Shown here in pieces: positions 44,880 through 55,297 of a stretch of DNA of 64,000 nucleotides. The stretch is taken from contig OX123186.2 in assembly GCA_944739405.2 (NCBI GenBank), positions 89,631,034 through 89,695,033 of the forward strand, read 5' to 3'. The position numbers and the translations under genes were made by a program. This DNA comes from Euclidia mi (Eukaryota; Arthropoda; Insecta; Lepidoptera; Erebidae). Below the pieces are notes generated by a model, which had not been told where the DNA came from, did not search any database, and was given only the letters and a program-made list of their open reading frames with translations. Numbering within the stretch: the first letter of the stretch is position 1; the number at the start of each line of letters is the position of its first letter.

Positions 44880-45383
44880 CGATTACAAGTAAGTATTATT
44901 ACTGTATAATATGAATATACTTATCTCCAGTATTACAGCTGGACCGTGCGGAGTGTGCAGTCCTGTGGTCGCCCAACGAAATGTGTCAGTTTTAGTACGG
45001 CACTGGTTTATATAGGAAAATACCTCCACTGTTCGGCAATCACAGGAATTCTCTTATTTTATTATTTCAAAATAATGTTACAGAGTTGGAGTAGTCTTTA
45101 AAATATATTAAAGATACAAAATGCTTATAACTAATTAACAATTATAGTATTTATTAGATTGTTTAAATTGGAACATATTAAAACAATATTTGAAATGATA
45201 ACTGTAGAATGTGTTACATAATTTAATTGTTAATCTGGCAAATCGTTTACAACGATGTAAAATACTTATTTTAATATTAATAATTATGGAATTGATTACA
45301 TAATTTAATAATAAGTATGACATCCTATATATATTATTCTAACACGTGCACTAAATTACTATAATGTTTGAAAATTGTTACAG

Positions 45384-45623
45384 TAATACGCAAAATTCTG
45401 TCAAGCAGGGGCAGACCGCTGTTAGAAATGGGGGAGTATCGTTATAATCAGCACAGCAAGTTTGTATCGCAACGGTGGGCCTAAGATACTGTGGGTCTGC
45501 ACCAAATGGGGGACTCGGTACCGGGCGTTCATTGTTACAGTAAATTATATAATTTCAAAAGTGACCAATGAGCACAGTCATCAACGGAGTAACGTTAGTG
45601 TACAACGTTACGAAAATTTGTAA
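45384..45623 (+). pseudogene. mod(mdg4): FLYWCH exon 22 broken by a 4-base insertion and loss of a Cys
   Basis: Acceptor aattgttacag ends at 45383. TA, then I-R-K-I-L-S-S-R-G-R-P-L-L-E-M-G-E-Y-R-Y-N-Q-H-S-K. Four extra bases (tttg, 45461-45464) then shift the frame, giving TAA at 45482-45484. In the shifted frame the finger resumes: Y-R-N-G-G-P-K-I-L-W-V-C-T-K. The second zinc Cys (G-C-R-A in relatives) is Tyr (codon 45519-45521). It ends E-H-S-H plus a 14-residue tail to TAA 45621-45623. Two defects: likely dead, or coding only for a truncated end. Confidence 0.85.
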
Positions 45624-46225
45624 AGGACCCTTCATACTGACGTTTGTTGTAGTAGCGTACAATAAACTGCAAAGGACGCTGTGACGAGATGGTACGCGGC
45701 GCAAGCATAGCGTTGACGCGGCGTGTGCGCTGCGCTAACGTGCACCACAACGGCTAGTCCGAAAAGAGCTCTAAGTGTTGCGTATCGGTATCAAATATTT
45801 GCCAAATATTTGGAGATCGTCTGTCGATGACTGCTCTGTCAAATCTTGGATTATAATTTATAACTAATCAGTAATGCCCTAATTTCTGTGTGATATTTTT
45901 GTTACCTATATAATAAAATGTAAGGTTAAAAGATGTTTGAAAATAAGTATTTCTTTTTAACTGTCTGAATGACTAAATACTAATTACTTACAATGATATT
46001 ATTGTGGGTCGAATTGGTTTTACAGCACGTTATGTACTTACTAAGTGATCTATAATTAAATTTAAATAGTAACCTATTGAATACAGCGCGCTTCCTCCTC
46101 TCTCCTACACTTTGCTGTGCCCAACAGGGTCCACAATTGAAACACTGTACTGCCTAACTTACCATCTAGTAAAACAACATTGTGGAATGCAATAAAGTAT
46201 TGAGTATAGGTATATTTTTTTGCAG
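45624..46225. other. Spacer between exons 22 and 23
   Basis: 45660-45780 is locally GC-richer ('gacgcggcgtgtgcgctgcg') without a domain-bearing frame. The remainder is AT-rich. Confidence 0.4.
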
Positions 46226-46422
46226 ATTTCGAGATGGTTGTGTCAAGAAGAGGCAAGCCAATTTTACAAATGGGTGAACATCGGTTTTCCCAACACAGTA
46301 GCTATAGAAACAAAGGTCCCAAAGTGTTATGGGCTTGCGTCAAATTCCGTTTTGGTTGCCGAGCGACTTTATTCACAGTGGAAAAACAAATTGTCAAAAT
46401 AAATAATATTCATAATCACTAG
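46226..46422 (+). CDS. mod(mdg4): Alternative terminal FLYWCH exon 23 (3' subfamily)
   Basis: Acceptor tattttttttgcag ends at 46225. AT, then F-E-M-V-V-S-R-R-G-K-P-I-L-Q-M-G, E-H-R-F-S-Q-H-S-S-Y-R-N-K-G-P-K-V-L-W-A-C-V-K, G-C-R-A-T-L, V-E-K-Q-I-V-K and I-H-N-H before TAG (ends 46422). All four ligands are intact. Confidence 0.93.
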
Positions 46423-46839
46423 ATTTTGTTTGAGTTATTTGTTTGGAAAATGGTTTTAATTTTGACGAATTTTGTGTTTGTTTCAATAATTCAGTTCTGG
46501 CGCACTGTTCTTCGCAGCTATGTTAGTAGTTCGCATTAAGTTTAACGCGGCGTATACCTATTAACTTAATTTGGTTCGACCAAGTTAAATTCAAAAACGG
46601 TTGCTTCGCTACCTGTTCTGTAATAATCCCTTTCCTGTACATATAGCAGGTCTATAGGTATAGGAAAGGGTTATTAAGCGAAATCAAATGCAAATATTTA
46701 TATTTATAAAATATTTTATCGCTTCATTTTATAAAAGAGCATCATTACATATAAGTAATTATAAGTAGTTGTTATAGTTATACCTAATACAAAAAGTAGT
46801 TTTAACTAATCGTACCCAAGTAGTAAAAATAGGAAATAT

Positions 46840-48310
46840 CACAAGTAATGCAGCATATCCGAGTTACGGTGTTCCGCAGGGGAGCGTGCGGGGCCCAACG
46901 CTGTTCCTTATTCAGGGTGCTTCTACACGACGCATGTAGCTTGAGCATGTTGAGGCACTTGCGCGGGTTATATGCACCGTAAAAATATCGTTTAAAAAGA
47001 TGTGCGGGTCCAGCGACTCGAGCATGTACCAATGCGAGCTACCCGCGCAAGTAATTCGCGTGCTCTGCGGCGCGCGCGGATCACTCGCGCATGTTACTTG
47101 TTAAAATTACATTTATAACGTATGATTATAAAAGAATTTTCGTTCGTCGAGATATTTTGACGCGATTCAAGTCATAAAGCTACCGCGCGAACAGCATGCA
47201 CATGTACCTAGCTCTTGACCACGAACAAATAACTTGTACACACAGCTTGCGCAAGTAGCCCGCGTCTTTACTTGCTCCAGTTATTTGCACCACGTACAAG
47301 TACAATCGAGTAACTTGATCAAGTAGCTTGCGCATATTACTCACGCGTATAACCCGCACCTTTACTTGCTCCAGCTACATGCACCGTGTACAAGCACCCT
47401 TATATCAACAGTCTCTGTTCAATGGATATACCTAAGTGCAGCCTGATCTCTTACGCTGACGATACTGTTCTGATATCGCATGGAACGGATTGGGCCGGGC
47501 ACGTTTGTCTGCTAAATATGCTCTGGGAAAGGTTATGACTTGGCTTAGACAAAATCTGCTCACTCCAAACATTGAAAAGACAAAATATGTAACTTTTTCT
47601 CACAAACTCCACTACCAGCCTGCAACTGATGCATTTAATATAAAGGCGCATGTCTGCGACTCACGGTTGCAAGTTTGCAACTGTATGTAGCTTACACGTG
47701 CTAGTAACATTAAATATCCAGGCGTAATTCTTGATAGCACATTTACTTGGCATAGTCATATACACGGTCTCATAGGCCGCATTCGAAGACTTATACCGAT
47801 CTTCAAGAAACTGTCTAGATGTGCTGATTCATAAACACTATTGATGGTTTATTCCGCGCTGGTACAATCACTGATTCAATACTGCGTAATATCATGGGGG
47901 GTACAGACGCGGCTTGTATGCTTCGTCTGGAGAGAGCCCAGAGAGCAATTTTATAAGTTATGCTACGTCGACCCCGCAGATACCCGACAGAGGTGTTATA
48001 CAGTGACAGTGAGGTACTCACAGTGCGGCAAATGTCTATTTTCCGTACAATTCTAAAAAAAAACATGGCTACATTTCACGTGACCTGGTGAAAGAGGGTA
48101 GAAAGACGGGTACATGCACAATCAAACCTCACAGAACTACATTGGCGAGAAAACAGTTTTACATAGCCTCTTCTCGACATTACAACAAGACAAATAAATC
48201 AAAAAACATCTATTCGTTAACCGCGAATCTTTGCAAAACTGTAATAAGAGACTGGCTAAAATCATACAATTACGAAGATACGGAAGCATTACTGAAATAA
48301 TAAAAAAATC
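46840..48310 (+). mobile_element. Decayed LINE reverse transcriptase, interrupted by a MITE
   Basis: 46865-46910 reads Y-G-V-P-Q-G-S-V-R-G-P-T-L-F-L. After the insertion (46914-47400) it resumes with I-S-Y-A-D-D-T-V-L-like sequence at 47450, then L-T-P-N-I-E-K-T-K-Y-V, N-I-K-Y-P-G-V-I-L-D-S, L-I-Q-Y-C-V-I-S-W-G and a C-terminal part 48088-48300 ending Y-N-Y-E-D-T-E-A-L-L-K. Several stops and frameshifts. Jockey/I-like, dead. Confidence 0.75.
46914..47400. mobile_element. Non-autonomous DNA transposon nested in the LINE
   Basis: Ends 'agggtgcttctacacgacgc' (46914) and the complement of 'gcaccgtgtacaagcaccct' (to 47400) are inverted, extended by 'atgtagct.gagcaag'. The interior carries many 'acttgcgcgggtt'/'agtaacttg'-like units in both orientations. 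Removing it rejoins the reverse transcriptase reading (F-L then I-S). Target duplication unclear. Confidence 0.75.
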
Positions 48311-49317
48311 ATTATTGCATCCCTAACATAAACACTCACTCCTATGACTTGTTTACGCTTGCATACTACACACATGTAATCAACTCAGTCGACACACAAT
48401 CACTTTACTCATGCACACATACCACATATTTTTTACACTTACACAACCACATATACACATAGATACACTTACACACAAACTCACACACTTATACACACAT
48501 TCTTGCTCCTAACGATTATTTTATTTTTATTTTTCTCCTCATACCCAACTACTTAATTGTTAAACAAAAATATGTTCTATATTTTACTTTGCATGCTAGT
48601 GTATAAAACCAGTTTCATATTTTTCGCTTTACGTAAATAACTATTAAATTAGAATTAAGTTACTATGAGTAATTAGTAATCAGTTCAGTCATTAGAGACG
48701 ATTCTTTTATTGTTTGGCATCAAGTTTTGTTTAATTTTACCCTTACATTTGATAACAGAACGGCCCAATTCTCGATATATTTGTTAAAATGCGATTTAAA
48801 ATAGTTTCGATCTAATGTCAGTGTCATACTTATGTCATAAATGGTATTTTAAATTAACTGATATCTACTTGAGTTGATGTGTGACTAGATTATAAATTAA
48901 ACAAAGTGTCTTAAACTATGTGTCAATGTTGAACTGTCGGAATCCACCAGATTGATAAGTGGTGCGAGATCCCGCGGGAATGCGGGATCCCGTTTTGCGA
49001 GATTGCAGTCCCTAAAACTAACGCTGATAAATAAAAAGATATACATATATTTTTTTGTTTTATTGCTATATGTATATAAAAAGTATTTATGTATGTTTAT
49101 CCATTGTCTAGTACACATAGTACAGGCTCTGCTTTGTTTGGGACTAAAATATTAATAAAATGATTCTTGTTCACATGTCTATCATGAGACCCACAGAGTG
49201 CGGTTATATTTCCTGTATTGCGACTTCTCTTATTTATTTTTGTTGAATAGAATGATCGTCGGTGCACCATTCATTGTTTTGCCTCTAGAGTCACAAGACA
49301 TGTGACATAGCCAACCT
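48311..49317. other. Spacer with CA-rich tract and SINE A tail
   Basis: 48400-48500 is rich in 'cacacatacac'-type simple sequence. 49070-49150 is the 3' end of SINE family A ('gtatgtttatccattgtcta', 'gctctgctttgtttgggact'). No gene. Confidence 0.5.
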
Positions 49318-49735
49318 TATATTAATTATTTCTTTTTTAATTTCTACATAGTATAAAACAAAGTCTGTCTTCCGTCTGTCTGTGCCTATGTATGCTTAAA
49401 TCTTTAAAACTACGCACGCGATTTTATTGCGGTTTTTTAAGAGATAGAATGATTCAAGAGGAAGGTTTTTACGAGTAATTGACGCGAGCGAAGCCGCTGT
49501 CGACGTCTAGTCTTACGCTAATATATAAAGCTGAAGAGTTCGTTTGTTTGTTTTTTTATTTGTTTGTTTGGTTGAACGCGCTAATCTCAGGAACTACGAA
49601 TCCGATTTGAAAATTCTTTCAGTGTTAGGCCATTTATCGAAGAAGGCTATAGGCTATATAACATCGCGCTCTGTGTGACGAGAGCGGAGCAGTAGCCTTA
49701 AATAACGCTGATGTAACCGCGGGCATCCTCTAGTA
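49318..49735. repeat. Helitron-like dispersed repeat fragments
   Basis: 'gtataaaacaaagtctgtct', 'cgcgattttattgcggtttt' and 'gcgagcgaagccgctg', then 'gctgaagagttcgtttgttt', 'gaactacgaatccgatttg' and a 'gcgggcatcctctagta' end: two fragments typical of non-autonomous Helitrons in moths. Non-coding. Confidence 0.55.
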
Positions 49736-49869
49736 TACCTATTATATACCTAGTAATACTAATAAGCACAACGAGAAATAAAAACAACAAGAACAGCATT
49801 TGATAATTTTTTATGCTTATTGACTCTTTAATGCAATAGCCTGTTATTATTTTCATGCATGTCGACTAC

Positions 49870-50022
49870 CCCAATGTTCCCAATATTTGATATATCCATT
49901 AATTTAGCTACTAGGATATACATGTTTGACATAAATTCCATAAAAAATATGTCAAATAATTATGTGTCTGTAGCAAGCCTAATCTATGTATAGATCGATC
50001 GCATATTGGGACCAGCCGTAAA
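49870..50022. mobile_element. Small MITE related to 33402-33512
   Basis: 'tcccaatatttgatatatcc' at the left and 'gatcgatcgcatattggga' at the right are inverted. The interior contains an inverted 'tatttgacata'-like pair. 153 bp. Confidence 0.5.
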
Positions 50023-50149
50023 ATTTTGTAAGAGAGAATGGACTGAATGCCTGGTTATGTTTTTATTCGTTCACTTTATACATACAGAGCGTATACAAGT
50101 AGACTAACTACCTTAACCATTTTCGCTGAATTTTCAGTAGCAGCACAGA

Positions 50150-50285
50150 GTCTGACAGAGTGCCCGGTAACGGTAATTAGTAAAGGTAATAGACTCGCCC
50201 CCTATTACGTGGGCCCTAAACTTTATAACATGGCGAAATGTGAAAAAATTACACCTCTGCCTACCCTTTCGGGGATACAGGAGTG
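50150..50285 (+). repeat. SINE family D fragment
   Basis: 'gagtgcccggtaacggtaat', 'gactcgccccctattacgtg' and 'acctctgcctaccctttcgg' are the reverse complement of blocks at 41720-41820. Confidence 0.7.
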
Positions 50286-50347
50286 AGTCTGTTTTCTCTT
50301 ATTCTTTGGTAAAACTACTCACTTCCTTTGTACTTGATTTCCAACAG

Positions 50348-50544
50348 AACCTGTGATGATTGAGTCGAGAAGGGGCAAGCCGATGATAAAGATAGGTGAC
50401 TATCGTTTCTCGTAGCACCGACTGTACCGTAATGGAGGGCCCAAGGTTCTCTCGGTCTGTGTGCAATGTCGCAAAGGATGCCGCGCATCCCTCACTACTA
50501 TTGATAATACCATTGTTAAAGTGAATAACACCCATAATCATTAA
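50348..50544 (+). pseudogene. mod(mdg4): FLYWCH exon 24 with in-frame TAG and Trp to Ser change
   Basis: Acceptor tgatttccaacag ends at 50347. AA, then P-V-M-I-E-S-R-R-G-K-P-M-I-K-I-G-D-Y-R-F-S, TAG (50413-50415, Gln in relatives: CAG to TAG), H-R-L-Y-R-N-G-G-P-K-V-L-S-V-C-V-Q, G-C-R-A-S-L, I-D-N-T-I-V-K and T-H-N-H to TAA 50542-50544. The core Trp is Ser (50452-50454). Ligands remain. Truncation would leave 21 residues after the junction. Confidence 0.87.
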
Positions 50545-50579
50545 TGATTACCAATTTATGATAATGTACACTTACTATG

Positions 50580-50695
50580 TATAATATATAGGTTGTATGT
50601 TTATTCATTGTCTATTACCCCTAGTAACTAGAAGCTCTGCTTAGTTTGGGAATAGATGGTATTGTGTGTAGGTATGTGGTAGGATATGATTTATT
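50580..50695 (+). repeat. SINE family A tail fragment
   Basis: 'gtatgtttattcattgtcta', 'gctctgcttagtttgggaat' and 'gtatgtggtaggat' match the 3' part of the copy at 4288-4540. Begins about 40 bases after exon 24. Confidence 0.7.
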
Positions 50696-51524
50696 TATTA
50701 AATTAAATTGATTATTCTTGCCACAAAGATTTTTCATTTCTTTTGAAGCAGTCTTGCATACATATGTATGTTGATCTACCTGATACTAATTGGAGACTCA
50801 AAGTCATCAATAGGTCTGTGGTGTCTCGGTTGAGTAGCTGGTTTGTATGTATGTGCCTATCATTATCAGTAATTAGCCCGTATTAGTCTTGTGCTAACAA
50901 ATGCCTCTGTTTAGTAAATCTGTATAAATTATGCTATTACGCATAAATATAATTTATCGCTGCACGCAGTGACTTCCTCGTCGTCAGGATAACCTTCTAT
51001 TACTTGGGGCTGCTTCAAGGCAAAATCGTTGTAGAACGCCGTGCAGAACAGCAGGGGTAGGGGTGTGCAAGATTGCGCGGTGTATAAGATTGCGCGGAGC
51101 GATTATCCAATCAGGAAGCAGTTGTTGGTGGCCATCTATCATCTTCTACCGACATTCTAACTGAACCGCCACAAAAACTTTAGTTTTTAATACAATTTCC
51201 TGAAAGGACTATGGGCAAAAATGTATGGGCTCCGTCCCCATATACCAACACACATGGAACTGATGCCAATGTGTACCTTAAGTATCCACTATTTGATTGA
51301 AATCCTTCTTTTTACTTAAATCCATGGGATATACCCATAAAAACACAATTGATTATTATTAATTAACCTATATTTTCATTTTACACTCGCACGTTATTGT
51401 AACATTATGGTTATATTACAGTACAAAACATGATTTAGTAACGATACAAAATAAAAATAGTGTATTTTTAATAATATACTTACATTGAAATGATTATGAA
51501 CGAATAACACGAAAAAAAATGAAG

Positions 51525-51790
51525 ATGTGGGAAAAAGGCTGCTAACCTTGAATGGAACGGGGCGGGCCATGTCAGCCGTATACATGAGTATCGTTGGGCG
51601 AAAATCTCGACACTGTGGGTGCCAGAAAATGGTCGTCGTCGCCGGGGTTGGCCCTGAAAATGGTGGCGAGATGACCTAGACGCCTACCATAAGAGTTGGC
51701 TTGAGATTGCAGGCGACAAAAGGGCGTGGAAAGATCTGGGGGAGGCCTTTGCCGCAGCAGTGGGACAGTACAGACTAAAGAAAAATTAGA
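51525..51790 (+). mobile_element. LINE 3' coding tail
   Basis: The frame reads N-L-E-W-N-G-A-G-H-V-S-R, R-W-A-K-I-S-T-L-W-V-P, then (after a stop) K-W-W-R-D-D-L-D-A-Y, W-L-E-I-A-G-D-K-R-A-W-K and E-A-F-A-A-A-V. This is the usual C-terminal end of an RTE-like lepidopteran LINE. Confidence 0.7.
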
Positions 51791-51923
51791 ATATAACGAA
51801 TATAAATGAATGAATCATTTAAATTCATTGTCTTTTAATATTCATTCTTACAATGCTCATAGTAGGCAAATAACAATAGTAATAGATTGTTAATATTACT
51901 GGTCTATTTTTATATACTATATT

Positions 51924-52170
51924 GACGACCGGTTGGCGCCGCGAGAGTGTAAGCGACTGCTACGCCGAAGGTCGCGGGTTCGATTTCCGCTCAAGTCAAA
52001 CATTTGTGTGCATCAACATGGATGTTTGTCTGGGTGTTTCTATTTATAATATGTATGTATTTACAAAAAAAAAAGGATGGATGAAAAGGGTTTATCCATT
52101 ATCTAGTACCCATATTACAAGCTTCTGCTTAGTTTGGGACTAGATGGTGTTGTGTGAATGTGGTAGAATG
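51924..52170 (+). repeat. tRNA-derived SINE, family A, full-length copy
   Basis: 'gacgaccggttggcgccgcg', 'ggtcgcgggttcgatttccg', 'caacatggatgtttgtctgg' and 'gcttagtttgggactagatg'. Nested in the 51055-54826 transposon. Confidence 0.86.
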
Positions 52171-53254
52171 TACCATTACTTCCTATAATAGATAAATGAC
52201 TAGGTATTTTACAATTATTCTTCAATAATGCGTCAACAAAATATTTCTTTAAACGTTAATTACTATGACAACCCCATGCATTTGGGCATTGTCGCCATAG
52301 TAAAAAAATATCACCTTGCCAAGATGCGTCGATTGAGCTACATTTCATTTCTGTTGATGGGTGGGGACGATTCCGCCCATGGTCCTTTATTTGAAAATAA
52401 CTAAATTTGATACCAGTCTTACATAATTTAAGTATTTTATTAACGTGGTTGCAGTAAATATAAACCAGCTAAGCTGTTTTTATATGTTTATTTCTCTCAA
52501 ATTACTCTCGAAAGGTGTTTCGCCTGAGCCAGTACGACATTCAAGTGAATAGATGGCACTTGTGGTATTTTAAAGCTGAAGGCCAATTCTCGTATTTAAC
52601 AGAGACTGACACTGAATTTTGACTGAACTGCGATTTAATTTTGAATTGACTCACAATTGGTATTCTGCTCCACTTAATCTCCTTATAGTATAATTTCGAT
52701 ATAATCAATTTATAATCTCTTGTTGATCTTAGAGGTAATGACAAAAACTCAAAAACAAAAACATGAATTTTGCCATTGTATGGGAAAATACATTAATAGG
52801 AATGGTTATTGGATGCCAATACGTTTACATGCCAAATTAAAATTAATATACAACTAAGTAATAAAATTTCGGTAAGTAAATATATTGGTTCCTTGGATCG
52901 TGTGAATTATTTTCAATAGGTATTCAATAATTAAAAAAATTAATATTCAATAATAGAAATAATTCAGACATTATAAAGATTTTAACGATGGTAACGTACA
53001 ATTGGGTTTTTTAATTCGTTTTTCCCTCCTGATAATTTTATCTCATTTGTTGAATTTCTCGAGCAAAAGTTTCGCGAATATTTCGATCTTGAAATAAATA
53101 TTGTCAATGCTGGCAACGAAATACTTAACATGTTTGCATGTTGTCCACCAGGATCTCCTAGCCAGATCCCACAGAGGATCCTCGTGAACTCATTAGTTGT
53201 AAAATTGTATAAAAGCAATTAACGTTTACAAAACCAGTGACTATCAGAAAGTTA
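52171..53254. other. Non-coding interior of the transposon
   Basis: AT-rich, no conserved frame. Part of the 51055-54826 element or sequence inserted into it. Confidence 0.4.
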
Positions 53255-53448
53255 TCAGCCATCGATAGGGACTACAAAAATCAGGTGCATGCGATTTTCG
53301 ACCTTATTGACGTAACTAAGAATTTATAATTTTAATAACGTATCAATGTCAGAAAGCAAGAAAATACCAAAAAGAAGTTTATCATGAATTGTCAATAAGG
53401 TCGAAAATCGCATGCACCTGTTTTTTGTAAGCCCTATCGATGGTTGAT
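53255..53448. mobile_element. MITE with long inverted ends
   Basis: 'atcagccatcgatagggact' with 'caggtgcatgcgattttcga' in the left arm; the right arm is the inverse, ending 'gccctatcgatggttgat'. About 50 bp of near-perfect inverted repeat around a 90-bp centre. Confidence 0.8.
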
Positions 53449-54029
53449 CATTTTATAGTCATTTGTTTTGTAGACATGAATTTGTCTTACACAATTTCTT
53501 TTTAAACTTATTTTAGATACCTATCCCCGTTGTAAAACTAGTGGCACATAATAGCTAAAGGCGATTCCTATGTTTATTAGCAAAATAGATCATAAATATT
53601 ACCAGAAAAATATTCAACACTATTAGTGGTATCGTTGGGAATGTCAAATAAATCACGTCATCACGTCGTGTCCTTGGTAACAAATGTATATTAAAACTAG
53701 AAATACCTTACCCGCTCTACTAATAATTAGCAGAATACCGTTCACACTAGTTCACACTTGGTTCAACTTTCGATGTAGTCCCGATCTCATTCAAGTGTAA
53801 GTTAAGTTACGAGAATACCATTTATGACGCCGAGACTAGATCGATATTGGAATTTGAACAAATATAATTACCAGAATTGGCCCTCTGTTTATTACTCATC
53901 GTGCAAGAATGCGCATAGCTATCGTGTACAAGACTGCGCGCGCATTCTTGTACACTGAAGCATATTTTATTTTGGAATTCATTTTTCATTAGCTATATGT
54001 AAGCTGTTAAGCTTATTAATTTATTATTT

Positions 54030-54720
54030 ATGTATTTTTGGGATGTCACAAAGACAAAGGAAGACACAGAGAAAAATGTGGATGCGAGTGTAATAGAAGA
54101 AGCTCGTAAATTGATTGCAGATGGAAAAAGCAAGCGCCAGGTAGCAGAACAACTAGGTATGCCTGAATCTACTCTTAGATTAAGATTGAAGAAAAAATCT
54201 TCACCCCAATCCTTAGGTAGTTCTAGATGTACCTTTACCCCACAAATGGAAGGTGATGCTTGATTATATCCAAAAGCTCGATGCAATGTTCTATGGAATA
54301 ACTGCAAAAAAATTGAGTGTGTTGGCCTATGATTTTGCCGAGAATTTTAAGCAGCTCTCCACACAAAAATATACTCGAAGAAGAAGCTAAAAAGAAACGT
54401 GTAAAGCCTTTACCTAAAAAGAATAAAATTGCTAAGCCAAAGAAGCCAGCCATGCACCCAAGAAAAACATAATTATGGTCAGGTCCAGGTTGCTCAGAAC
54501 TGTACATTGAGCCAATTACCGAAGACTGGATTGAGTGTTTTTGTTGCAAAGAATGGTGGCACGACAAATGCACAGCATAATGTGATGTTTGTGAGTAGGG
54601 AATGCGCATTGACCAATATGCTCAAACTTGCACACCGGGCCGCGCACTCTTGTCCGCATACTTTCTGCAAGAGTGCGCATTTAGGACGCAGCAATTTTTT
54701 TAAATAGTTCCTAAAATGTT
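54030..54720 (+). pseudogene. Transposase remnant: Psq-type HTH and PHD-like tail, DDE core missing
   Basis: The first frame (54030-54263) has E-E-A-R-K-L-I-A-D-G-K-S-K-R-Q-V-A-E-Q-L-G-M-P-E-S-T-L-R-L-R-L-K-K, a Psq-like helix-turn-helix. Within 250 bases the sequence reaches Lys-rich K-K-R-V-K-P-L-P-K-K-N-K and then E-D-W-I-E-C-F-C-C-K-E-W-W-H-D-K-C, a PHD-like Cys/His finger seen at the C-terminus of Tigger-type transposases in insects. The catalytic domain between them is deleted and frames shift. Non-functional as transposase. Confidence 0.75.
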
Positions 54721-54826
54721 ACCTATAATTGTTTTATAATATTTTTTCTTAACAGGCAGATAACCTAAATAAACGAATAAAGACTGAAGTTGATTCTAAA
54801 CTGCGCAGTCCTGCACACCCCTACCC

Positions 54827-55085
54827 TACATAGCTGTTTGAATTCAGTGACATGCTTTAGAAGAGGTTGGCTCTTAAATAAATATTGATAGTAGCAGTTA
54901 TCAGGATGATACCTGACTATTTAATTTTGTATACTTGGGTTATTAATTAGGGTGTACTTATTTTCCGTTGTCGTACATTTGCAAAGCTCCCCGTGTCACA
55001 GGATATGAACATAGTGCGGAGCCATTTTTCAAAAAAGAGAAAATATAAATAAAGTTAAATAATTATACCCTTACCTTTCTTGCAG
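54827..55085. other. Short upstream intron of exon 25
   Basis: No feature apart from the pyrimidine-rich acceptor region. Confidence 0.4.
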
Positions 55086-55297
55086 AAATCCGAATGATCC
55101 AGTCAACCAGAGGCAAGCCCATGTTACAAGTGGGTGAATACCGCTTCAACCAGCATGCTCGCTATCGGAACGGAGGCCCTAGGGTGCTGTGGATCTGCAT
55201 ACGATGGAGTACCGGCTGCAGGGCCTCGATAACCACCTTCAATAACGAAGTTATCAAAATGAATACAACTCATACGCATGTTAGACATCAGAACTGA
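55086..55297 (+). CDS. mod(mdg4): Alternative terminal FLYWCH exon 25 (3' subfamily)
   Basis: Acceptor acctttcttgcag ends at 55085. AA, then I-R-M-I-Q-S-T-R-G-K-P-M-L-Q-V-G, E-Y-R-F-N-Q-H-A-R-Y-R-N-G-G-P-R-V-L-W-I-C-I-R, G-C-R-A-S-I, F-N-N-E-V-I-K, T-H-T-H and a tail V-R-H-Q-N to TGA (ends 55297). All ligands are intact. Confidence 0.93.

Larger units (their letters stand above)
51055..54826. mobile_element. DNA transposon (pogo/Tigger-like) with GGGTAGGGGTGTGCA ends and nested insertions
   Basis: 'gggtaggggtgtgcaagatt' (from 51055) is matched in inverse by 'actgcgcagtcctgcacacc' through 'cctaccc' (to 54826). Inner parts share repeated 'caagattgcgcg'/'caagaatgcgca' units at both ends (51060-51100; 53905-53955; 54640-54670). 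It holds a decayed transposase at its right end plus a LINE tail (51525-51790), a SINE (51924-52170) and a MITE (53255-53448). Target duplication not clear. Confidence 0.65.

Noticed and set aside
50047..50286. Open frame with an acceptor-like ttttcag and a possible additional FLYWCH exon
   Set aside because: Translation lacks W-x-C, G-C-R-A and H-x-H; the sequence is a SINE family D fragment.
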